This document shows positions 35,254-45,258 of a stretch of DNA of 64,000 nt, piece after piece. A program made the translations under genes and the position numbers. Below the pieces are notes generated by a model. The model saw only the letters and a list, made by a program, of their open reading frames with translations, was not told the DNA's origin and made no database searches. Every line of letters starts with the position of its first letter. Position 1 is the stretch's first letter. Origin of the DNA: Hymenoscyphus infarciens (Eukaryota; Ascomycota; Leotiomycetes; Helotiales; Helotiaceae); assembly GCA_001414345.1 (NCBI GenBank), contig LLCB01000107.1:1-64000 (forward strand), written 5' to 3'.

Positions 35254-38200
35254 CTAAACAACAGCCCCTCGTCCCCCCAAATTCGCCATCCCCAAATTCG
35301 TTCCCGACCCATTTCCCGTGCCCGTTCTCGCCTCTCTAACTTCTCCCTCCACAGGCGCATTACCACCCGGCGTCGTCACACCACGAATATTCAAGTTCCC
35401 AATCCGGCTCACAATATTACTACCCACCGCATCCACCGCCCCTCTCGGACTACTAAGACTAGGTCCACTAGGAGCCACACTCTCAACCCTAAAAAGCTTG
35501 ATGGCAGTCCCATTCCAAACCCCCACCGTACCTTTGGCAACCTGCATCTCAGCCGTGAAGCAGAAACTCCATAACAAACTCTCATACCATCCTAGAGATA
35601 GTGGTGACCATTCAAAGTACTGGATGCGAATGGGCGAGGGGTCGATACCGCGGATATCGGATTTGATAATGGTGCGGAGGATGGAGGCGGGTGGGTGTTC
35701 GGTGGGAGCGGAGACCTCACGGGGAAGTTTAGGGGTTAACTGGGAGATGAGGGTTAGGATTGTGTGGAGAGGGAGTTCGGGGAGCCAGGATTCGATCCAG
35801 TGGGTTGTAGGTTCGAAGGCGCCAGTTGAAGAGTAGCCTGCTGTTACATAGGAGGAGAGCGATGTGGTACTGTTTTGGCGGGAGAAGGTGGGCATTCCCG
35901 CTGGGATTGTGTTAGTGATGTTTTTGGGATGGAGATATTGTGACTTACCTGGCATTTTACCACGGGCTTTTTCTGACATTCCTCGTAATTGTGTAGGGAC
36001 TGCGTCGTCTACACCACCTTCTATACCCGAGGAGACTGATGATGCTCGTGAGGGTTCTGTCGCAGTTGATTCCGGAGGAGTTGCTTCATGATCGTCGTCG
36101 TCATCGTCATCATCATCATCGTCTCCAATAGCAAATGCTCCATCTTCTTCAGGAACATCGCTCAAAGCCGAAACTCTTGGGTGACTTGATGTCGGGCTTC
36201 TGATGCTATCTACGGAGCCTCGCCGACTCTCGCTCAAGTCTAGAGGATCAACCGAACCTCGCTCCTTTCGCGTTCGCTTTCTTCTCTCAATTTCTTCTTG
36301 TCCACTTTCAAGTGTAAATGATCGTAACGCTAGAGGAGTCAGTCAAAGTGAAAACGGTCAAATGAATTGAATTGATTACCCTCGAATCTCTTCTTATTCC
36401 GTAAGACCGCATAAACGAAGTTGGGGTTCCCTAGAATACTCATTAGCCTAGAGTTATATCTCATTCTTGAACGAAGCACTTACTAGCGAATTGATGCTCA
36501 ATTATCGCATTCATGCTTTCCAGTAACGATTGGAGGAGATCATGATTACTGTCATTACCAAGAAGGAACCCTGGAGAAGACATCGAAGAGAATAGCTGAA
36601 GAAGTTTAGAAGACGCCGATGAGCTCAAGTTCTCGAGGTAGGCGGCAACATTGTTTATGACGGCCAGTAATGCAGGGTATATAGCAGTAAGCTTTCCCTG
36701 GCTCGTCGTGATGATGTTGTAAATGGACTGTCACGCATTAACACATTTGATCTTCTGAATTGTTGCCCCAACTTACGTGTATGATGAAATCGGCATACGA
36801 TCCACTGAAGTTCTGTAACCTAATTGTTGTAGGTAAGGTTTCTTGGTTCTCAAATTTCTTGTTCAGACTCTTCCCAAAGTTTGGCTCCACACTCAATGTT
36901 TGTAGTATGAAAACACACATCCGTACAATTCCTTGCTTGGAAGCGTCAAGCTTGTAGTCAATGGCATAGTAAAGCAATAAGACTAGGAAGTCATGAGAGC
37001 GGTTTGTGTCGATTATGAAGGATCGAAATCTCTTATTGCATTGAGTTACTTCCCAGAAGAACATGATCATCTCGGAAGTGAGTTTGTTGTTCTTCTCTTG
37101 GTTTCCAGGTATGTAAGAGGTGCTGGCATGAAGAGGGTAGTTGAGAACTCTAGTGATTCCATCTGTAATAAACTGGAAATCTTGCGGTCGATGTAGTCGT
37201 CCCAGGAAGTGGCGAAAGTAGTCTAAGTAATTAGTATTGAGCACAAAGTATGATTTGAATTTGCTTACTTTTCTTCGTGTGGTTTGGGTCCGATTCTGGT
37301 ATGGGGTATAGCAGGACAACCAGAAGGAACTGCAGGTGTTAGACAAATGCGCCAGAAAATCACTCAAAAAACTCACCTGTATCGAATATGTAACAAGTAT
37401 CAATTTCGGGTCTTTGAAGACTTGAACATTGTATGGAATCTTCCAAGACGCCGGATTGTATTTGAGAGACTATTGTAACATCAGTACCACCAGACGAGGG
37501 GTCAATTCGTTTCCGGCAACTTACAGTATTGAGCAAAGAACACAAAGTTGAAAGTACCACCTGCTTATCAGGGCAAGTGACAATATAGGATATGGCTTTG
37601 ACTCCTGTTACCGGGAGAAGATTCGCTGACATATACATGCTCTGACTGGTGAGGGTCAAAAGCAGACGAAGAACCTCTGTCCTATTGCTCTCAAATTCCC
37701 TACTTGTTCCCACAGAAGTATTGCATCCCACTCCACTCGACCATATCGCATAGGTCACTTTGTTCTTGATATTCGGTGGTTTCGGGAGGGTAAAATCGGC
37801 GAAGAAGAGAAGGTCCACCAATGTATCGATTAATTCCTCAGCCAGAGGTTTGATTTCTTCGAATTCTTCTCCAGCAGCCTCGAGCTTCGCCAACTCCTCC
37901 TGCGACTCATCAAATAATACATCTCGTGCCAAAGCAGCTTTCCTGGACACCAGTCAGTTGGGCGCATCCAATAAGACCTTGCATCATAAGTACCGTGTCC
38001 GCTTCCTCCTCACCCCCCAGAAGAACTTATCCTCCCACGGTTGTAGCTGTTCCGCTTCGTAAAGATATGGTAATATGCGAGTGAGCACTCTTACACAATT
38101 CAGCGCATCCTTCTCTGGTGCGAACTCGGGGTCTGGGAACGACGGATGGTGGCGTAAGATGAAGAGACGACTGGTTACGGCGAGGATGAGCGTTTCGAGA

Positions 38201-38438
38201 TTCTCCAGCGCCGTATCTCGGGTTCTGCGGATGTCTGCGGGCGAAAATAGACTGAAGATATCCTCGGTGGACTCCGGGAGCTCCCAGAACTGTGTTCGTT
38301 TGGTTAGTATCGAATGCGCCTACAGCTTCAAGATTGCCTTACAGATGCCCAATAAGGGTCGTCAGCCGCGATGTCTCTCTCCTCGGAGAGCTTGAAGATG
38401 CCCTGTTTAAAAACGAGCTTTGAGTCAGACGCTCCCAT
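35254..38438 (-). CDS. hid1: Hid-1 family protein (Ftp105-like), Golgi/trafficking factor
   Basis: There are ten exons on the minus strand: 38438-38343, 38289-37994, 37942-37525, 37469-37377, 37329-37269, 37222-36777, 36727-36484, 36430-36380, 36329-35949 and 35900-35254. The spliced frame is 910 aa with all phases consistent. The start MGASDSKLVFKQGIFKL, with a possible myristoylation glycine, is the fungal Hid-1 signature. PLHASTSYIPGN and NPNFVYAVLRNKKRFEALR are further conserved blocks, and the C-terminus has WIESWLPELPL. An 11-Asp run sits in the disordered part. Family members act at the Golgi in secretory sorting; S. pombe Ftp105 anchors the deubiquitinase Ubp5 there. Introns are only 46-55 bp. 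Confidence 0.93.
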
Positions 38439-38750
38439 GGTGACTTGCGCCTGGCATTTGTCGTTTAGTTTGTTTGAGGTTTTGGTAGACGTAAATCAGT
38501 TGTTTGGTGGTTGATGTACTCGCCTACACTTATCTTGGTGCCAATTATTGATAGACCATGTGGAAACCTCGACGACACCAAAGTGATGAGTACAGCAATG
38601 CTAGTAAAGGGGCCAGTGAGCATTGGTAAGTTACAGTCACGATAAATTTGTCCTGTTATTTGTGATTCACTGAGTCAAGGGTGCCACACTCTTTATTCTA
38701 ATCGCCCGAGGGGTATCTCATTACTAAATCTTTGTTTCATACAATCTCCA
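38439..38750. other. Intergenic between hid1 and pom34
   Basis: 312 bp on the 5' side of hid1 and the 3' side of pom34. No gene was seen. Confidence 0.5.
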
Positions 38751-39633
38751 TTATGTGTACAGCCTTGCGCTTCCCGAGTTTCTTCTTTCCTTATCGTAGA
38801 GCCACTTGCTGTTGAGTCCAACAGAGGGTGTCTTAGCGGCCGAAGGGCTTGGAGATCCTGATGCCTCTGTAAATCTAGATGTTGAAGCCCCTAGAGGACT
38901 TGGTGAACCGTAAGAGTGTCTCCTCGTCCCTCCCGATCCACCTCCAATTGCCTTTTGTAACAGAGAACTTGCGCCTGGCGCAAAAGGTGAACCAAAAGGC
39001 GAACCAGAAAAACTGCCATTCAACGGGCTTTCTTGTCCTTTCCCTGACCCTTTACCCGACAATGGCGAACCCGCATTGCTTCCTCTGCCCATCGGCGAAT
39101 TACCCAAAATGGGCGTTCTCTTGTATCTTGGAGGTGTAGAATATTGTGCGTCTGGGGTCGCGGCCCTTGAGCTTGGAGGCAGGCCAAATAGCTTTCGTTG
39201 TCCTGGAGTGAGGGGGATATCCTCGACGGGATCTGGGGATCGTACAAGCGGGTAAATGGCAAACGCGATGTTATAGAGCATAACGGCATGTAGGAAGTAG
39301 TAAAGCCATGAGACGTATGGCTGCAGGAGTTGTTCTTGACTGGAGAGACTTGGAAAGCTGCAATTTCATTAGTCCGACTCCACGTCTGGAAAGGGAAAAT
39401 ACTTACTACCTCCAGATAGATCTTCCTACGAAATATACCACTATGGCACCACCGACGTTGTAGAGTATTGCGACAATGTTTCGATCTGTGAAGCTGGCCG
39501 CATTCTGCCGTCTAATAATCTCGTCCATCTTTGGGTGTCGCCATGTTCCCGTTACTGGCGTCGCTGGGGCCGAGGGAGCTTTTGGCAGTTTCGTGGGAGT
39601 CGAGGGGCGAAGGGGAGTGATTTGTTGAGACAT
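38751..39633 (-). CDS. pom34: Nuclear pore membrane protein Pom34
   Basis: The exons are 39633-39407 and 39357-38751 (49-bp intron), for 277 aa. The N-terminus WRHPKMDEIIRRQNA, followed by a first membrane helix (about 52-75), matches the Pom34 family. Exon 2 opens with FPSLSSQEQLLQPYVSWLYY and a second helix (about 88-112). The rest is a Gly/Ser/Pro-rich disordered tail with GSPFGSPF-type repeats, ending SKWLYDKERRNS. Two helices with long soluble tails fit the yeast protein, which anchors the pore complex in the nuclear envelope with Pom152 and Ndc1. The splice donor AGGTA|GTAAGT was chosen because it keeps WRYFPSL in frame. Confidence 0.85.
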
Positions 39634-40367
39634 TGCAAGATGTTCCAGAGGGAGGGTGCGTCTGATTCTGTGTTGAGTGAGGTATTAGCAAGATGGAAAG
39701 TTTGTAGGTTATGTCAACAAAGGATTGTCATTAATCTACGGACCTTGGGGTAGAGAGCTTTGTCCGTGGTCGAGAGCGTTCGGGCGATGATTGGATTCCT
39801 GCGGGTTAGTATGGATAAGCTTCTGGAAAGATATTCCTAATTCATCATGGCGACGGGGTGGAGTTTGGCGGAAATCGATGTGTTCAAGTTGTTTTGAAGA
39901 ATCGCGATGGATACCTCGAAAATCCGGCTCCCAAGTGACCCCTGCCGTTTCTTGGATTCGTTGCTTCCCCACCAACGACAGCCTTGCGATGGGTCAGTAA
40001 AAGCGGCAGTAAATCTCCGTCCGGTTGGTACTTGTCCTTGTCTATAAGTACCGCGCTCATTGTTCTAGCTATCTAGGAGGATTAGATGTACTTACTCTAG
40101 GCACATAGAAGAATCTAAAATATTAACCCAGGTCTTCCTATTTTTAAGCAAGTTGACCTCTTTACCGCCGCTTTTTCGTCCACGGCGAGGGCAGTCAGCC
40201 ACGTGACCAGCCCACATCCCGCGCCTTGTCCAGCCTTGCCATCGCCAAATCGCCGGAGCTGTACGGAGGTACTTGCTTGAAACATCTACAACTGAAATAT
40301 CACCAACATTTGGGAGACCCCTCCATCCACCTCTACACCTAGTACTTGCAGTGCTCCTTCTGCAATC
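39634..40367. promoter_or_regulatory. Divergent promoter region of pom34 and the AMP-binding gene
   Basis: 734 bp separate two divergent starts. No recognisable gene or specific factor site was found. Confidence 0.5.
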
Positions 40368-42160
40368 ATGGATAACCTCATGTTGAAGGTCGACGAGTTC
40401 GTCACGGATCTCTTCGGGCAGTGGGACATTGTCACCACCTTAATCGCTGGATCCATTGTTACCTTCACCATCTACTCAATCGTCAACTCCCGAGAACCTG
40501 ATGCTCACCCTATGCTTCTTGCCCGCCAGGCGCAAGCCTCGCCAGTTCGACAAGAAGGCGAATCTTCCGTATTTCGATGCCACTCGGCTCCCCATGGTAC
40601 TCCTCTAAACTCCGGTCTCAACGTGAAGGACACTGGTGACTCGAAATGGAGTCGAGGACGCGATGGGGATCTGCGGGATATTTGGCGGAGAGTTGTCACC
40701 GGAAAACTCGACCAAGAGGGCAAGCCAGCAGGCGAAAAGGGAAGACTCCTGACTATACTTGGCTCGGAAAAGACTGTAGATCATGGGCTTTGTAAGTGCC
40801 CTCCCGTCTTACACGTATCTACATGCTAATCGCAAGAATTAGCTGATGTCACTCGTCACATCAACTTAATTGGTCAGCATCTCAAGCAGAACGGCGGAAA
40901 GAATGTCGCTATTTATTTGCCAAACTCGGTGGAATTTTTGGCTACTTTGTTTGCTTGCGCCTTCTACGATTTGGATGTTACACTTGTCCCATATGATCAG
41001 CCAATCGAGAAGATCATTTCACTCCTCCACCTTTCGAAAGCAGATGCTGTCGTGGCTGCAGTTGGTTCATTTCCTTTCGATGTCATCACGAAAAGTTACC
41101 CTGCTCTGAAGCAACTCATCTGGGTGGTAGACGAAGGCAGCAAACATATGGATTGGAATGAAATCCCAACTGGAACCGGCGGGCCAGTCAATGTCTCAAC
41201 CTGGCAAGATATCATTCAAGACGCATCCTTATCAAGTGGAGTGGATCTCCCGCCTGTTGATCGAACCATCGAACCAAAGAGGGTATTGGCTTTCTCTCCT
41301 TCCGGCGAACTCGTGGAATACACCAATGCCAACATCGTAGCTGGCGTTGCTGGTCAGCTTTACTCGGTGCCAACTACTCAACGGATCAAGCCTGCAGACT
41401 TATTCCTTCCTGTTGTATCATTGACATCTATTTTCCCACTCACGTTGACCCTCGCTGCTCTCTACTCAAATGCTTCTGTGGCTCTTAACTCGGTTGCAGT
41501 GAACAATCCAGACCTGGTTTTGGCAACCCAAGGTGTTGCTCCTACTGTCATCGTGGCTTCACCGGAGACAATGGCGAAAGTCCTTTCAGAGACAGCAGAA
41601 AAGATGACCTCTCCTATTTATCGCGTTGTTCATCGACTCCAAACTCGCGCTCTGGCCCAAGATGGTGTCCTACCAAACCCATCCATGTTTTCCCGTTTCT
41701 TTGACTCCCTCCGCCCAATTATTGGCAATGTACCAGGAAAACTTCGTATTGTTTACATCCCGCACCAAATTGGGGCAAACTCACCTCCTCTTAGCGCTAA
41801 GGATCTGTCCGATTTGCGAATTTACACCGGATCTAGGATTGTCTACGCTCTCACATCCCCCAAGGTAGCCGGCGCAATAACCCAGAGTGGTGTTTATGAT
41901 TACAGAGTGGATGAATCCACAGGAAACTATGCTCACTTTGGTTCGCCTGTCACCAGTGTCGAGATTCTACTCAAAGACACCGAAGAGCTCAAAACCACCG
42001 ATGAATTATCTATTGGCGAGGTAAGCCTTACGAAGCCCCATTCTTCTGCAATACTTACATGCAATAGCTTTATGCGAATGGCCCTGCTGTTGTTGGTGGA
42101 GCGGCATCGTTGGGTGTTAAGGGTAAGATGATGGAGGATCATACATTTGCTCTATTGTGA
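40368..42160 (+). CDS. AMP-binding (acyl-CoA synthetase-like) protein, core motifs lost
   Basis: The exons are 40368-40791, 40843-42020 and 42068-42160, for 564 aa. A signal-anchor-like helix lies at about 20-38 (IVTTLIAGSIVTFTIYSIV). RDGDLRDIWRRVVTG and VAIYLPNSVEFLATLFACAF identify the fold of adenylate-forming enzymes of the long-chain acyl-CoA synthetase type. The ATP loop (TSGTTGxPKG) is replaced by AFSPSGELVEYTN near residues 288-300, the Y-G-x-T-E block reads RIVYALTSPK, and no TGD motif or C-terminal lid domain is present. Close fungal relatives I recall share this shortened form, so it is probably a conserved non-canonical family rather than a recent truncation. The N-terminal anchor suggests an ER or other internal membrane. 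Function is not known. Confidence 0.85.
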
Positions 42161-42875
42161 TATCGATCCTGAATTTACTTCAATTTTAAGCTCTGACACT
42201 TCGGCCGTTCCACTCTTGTGGTAATTGGTGTGCCTTATGATAATGCTCTGTCTGATGATTTGTGTTTTCGTTCATCTCTGCTTTCTTTCAACCGTTGGGT
42301 TCTTGGTGTAACTATCTTCACTGGAGAGCTTTCTTTCTGCCAACAATTCTGCCAACAATTCTGCCAACAATTCTGCCAACAATTCTGCCAACAATTCTGC
42401 CAACAATTCTGGGATAATCAAGGTATTTGAACAAAGTTACTCGAAACAGGTAGGAATAAAGACCACCAGCTATTTTTAGTTTCCTCGTAAGTTTTATATT
42501 CCAAATCAATTGTTCTAACCTCTTGGTAGAATATCTTTTATTGCGCGTTCTTACGTAGCCTAGCTTCACCAAGGCTCGGAGCTAATTCAGTCCTGCATGT
42601 GACGATCACTTCAGGCTCCAATTAGAGTTTATTATCCGTCTACATGGCTATCCGACGTATTGCTATATGTAGTAGTAAGCTGCTACCCCTTTTCCCTGCT
42701 TGAGCGTTCAACCTCGGGGAAGTCGGGCATTGTTAATAAGCCAATTACACTCGTAGTGTAGTAGGCACACTGCAGTGTTACAACTCGTACCGTCAATCGA
42801 TTACCTTACCCCTCCCGCCGTTGCCTTCATTTACCTTCTTCCTTGATGATCTTTGTGTTTCTTCATTTTGCAGAG
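42161..42875. other. Intergenic, with a 12-bp minisatellite
   Basis: Contains six copies of CTGCCAACAATT (42337-42408); no gene was seen otherwise. Confidence 0.6.
42337..42408. repeat. 12-bp tandem repeat, six perfect copies
   Basis: The unit CTGCCAACAATT is repeated six times without a mismatch, followed by a partial CTG. The perfect copies imply recent expansion. It lies about 180 bp after the stop of the AMP-binding gene and so may fall in its 3' UTR. Confidence 0.95.
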
Positions 42876-44712
42876 ATGGCGGCTCAATTCCCTACTCTTA
42901 GCTCTCTCGAGGATTTCCTCAAACAGGAATTTGATTTTGTCATCGTGGGGGGTGGGGGGTGGGGTGGCGGGCCTCACTGTTGCGGCACGTTTTGTCAGAG
43001 AATCTCAATGTCAAAGTCGGTGTCCTCGAAGCTGGTCCCAGTAAAATTGGAGATCCCTTGATTATGACGCCCGCTGCCTATCCTCAAACGATTGGGAATC
43101 CAAAATATGATTGGAAGCACAAGACAGTCCCTCAGGTATGTATCACAGGAAGAAGTCCTTTCGGAAAGAGCATAGAATAGTCAAGAGGAAAAGGTCTCGG
43201 TGGCTCGAGTGCTATTAGTTATTAAGTACAATCATGGGCACGTACTTGGTTACGACGATTGGGCCAAACTTGGGAACATGGGATGGGAATTCAAGAGTCT
43301 CCTACCGTATTTCAAAAAGGCGGAGCATTTCGATGATCCTCCTTATTCGGCAGAAGACCAAGCATGATGTTCAATTCCATGGAAATGATGGACCAATACA
43401 TACTTCTTTCTCCACTTACCGCATTCCCATTGAGAAAGAATGGGTTGCGTCATCCTCTACTGTTGGGCTTCCTCTTGATGGGTATAGTGGGAACCATATG
43501 GGCTCTTTCCATGGGTTGAGTATTATCGATCGTTCATCTGGACCTTTTAATGGGACGAGAAGTTATGCCACTACTGGTTGTCTCGACCAAACGCGGGCCA
43601 TCCGAATCTTCAGGTTTTAAATAAGGCTCTCGTTACGAAGCTTACCCTCTCTTCTATTGGCTCGGTCGCTGGTGTGTCTTTCAAATACTCCGACGCCATT
43701 CATACAATCAATGGCAAGAAAGAAACCATTCTGAGTGCGGGTGTCATCAAATCACCTCAAAACCTTAGGAATCGGCGATCCAGAATTTCTTGCAGCAGCT
43801 GGTGTAGTATGCATCGTATCAAAGTCTCGCGTCGGAGAGAACCTCCAGGGTCATCCCACGACAGGACTTTCTTACGAACTCATAAATGGAGAATACTCTC
43901 TCGACATGCTCCAAGGCCCGAAAGAAGTCGAGAAAGCAATGGGAGTGTATAATTCTACCCGCACAGGACCAATGTCCAGCGGCGGATCCACACGTTGCTT
44001 CTGTAGCTACGCCGCCCTCTCCACGCTAGCAGAAATAGAAGCCATCCAAAAAGCGTCCTCTCCCCACCACCAGGAATTAAATCCTTCCCTGAAGCTGCGC
44101 GGAAACTTCTAGCTAGGGGATTGGGAGTTATCAAGGATGCAACAATGCAACTCATCTTCCTACCCGTTTCAGTAAACGTCGATGGTCTAGATGACCAAAT
44201 GGAATTTTTCAAACAACCCGAAAATATGGAAGGAAAACAAGGCTTCATAATCGGTGCAACAGTTTGTCGTCCGCTTTCTGTTGGGGTCTTTACATATATC
44301 TACTTCTAATCCTGAGGATGATCCGGGTATTGATCCGTGGTATCAATCTCATCCTGTGGTTGCGGAGATGATGGCTAAAGGCATCAAACTCGTAGCTCCG
44401 AACATCGCCTTTGAGGGGGAAGTTGAAGCGGAGAAGTTTCCCGGGGGAGGAAGCTGATTTGGAAAGTAAGAAGAAGAGATTGGAGTTTGTGAAGACGTAT
44501 ACGGCTACGGAGTATCATCCTATTGGGAGTTGCGCGATGGGTAAGGGGGGTAGGGGGCGGTGGATGAAAAGTTGAGGGTTAGGGGTGTGAAGAGGGTGAG
44601 GGTTATTGATGCTAGTGTTATTCCTTTGCATGTTGGGGGGAATATTATGGCTGCTGTTTATGCTGTTGCGGAGAAGAGAGCGGATATGATTAAGGAAGAT
44701 TGGGGGTTGTGA
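42876..44712 (+). pseudogene. GMC oxidoreductase pseudogene
   Basis: The sequence follows a glucose-methanol-choline flavoenzyme from end to end but in changing frames. The N-terminus has FDFVIVGGG, then a G-rich run shifts the frame before a V-A-G-L-T-V-A-A-R-F block. RGKGLGGSSAISY is followed at once by a stop. WVASSSTVGLPLDGY, SAGVIKSPQ, then GDPEFLAAAGVV and RVGENLQGHPTT follow in other frames. Near the end EYHPIGSCAMG is followed by loss of one G in a G run (about 44540-44560), after which [20 protein letters not shown] and a normal C-terminus are read to the TGA at 44710. At least five indels disrupt it. The decay is by indels, not by RIP-type transitions. Family enzymes oxidise alcohols or choline-like substrates with FAD. 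Confidence 0.9.
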
Positions 44713-45258
44713 GTTCTTATGGACCTTGGATGGCGTTCTTCTGAGTGGTAAGTTCGGAAATATGAATTGCTGAAAATTACTTTACGTATCTGTTGTTTCT
44801 CACCGACTTGGGGTAAATGATTGATTCAGGGAAAAGTTTCTTTTTGAGATTGCCCGATATAGTAAGTCTTGAGGGAAGGTCCCCGTTGGTAATTTAACTA
44901 TTACAAGGCTGATTTTGAAACCACCTTCAGTCACTAGATGTCCAAGACTCTGGAGCAACTCTCCTAAAGCCTCGTGGACTACGCAAAAATCAAGGAAAAA
45001 AAGGATGGATAATATTCATCTGAAAATATCACATGCTTTGGTTCGTTTGCTAAGTCATGACGTGCGTGGTCCGAAAGTTGAATCAACCCATCCCCGCGTC
45101 CAAGTACTTACGCTAAGGCATGAACTATATAAGAAGCTGAGGTAGCTAAAATCAACGACATCAAAACCACACATCTTCCTTTCAACTTGTTTTGCCTACA
45201 AAATTAGGCAATCTAACTACCTTCGACAATCTCAACCACCCGGGTTCATCTGGGTGAG
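44713..45258. promoter_or_regulatory. Promoter region of the RGS-LOV gene
   Basis: 546 bp with no gene. It holds the 5' leader of the photoreceptor gene; no specific site was identified with confidence. Confidence 0.4.

Noticed and set aside
35146..35836. Plus-strand frames opposite hid1
   Set aside because: They are shadows of the well-supported minus-strand hid1 exon.
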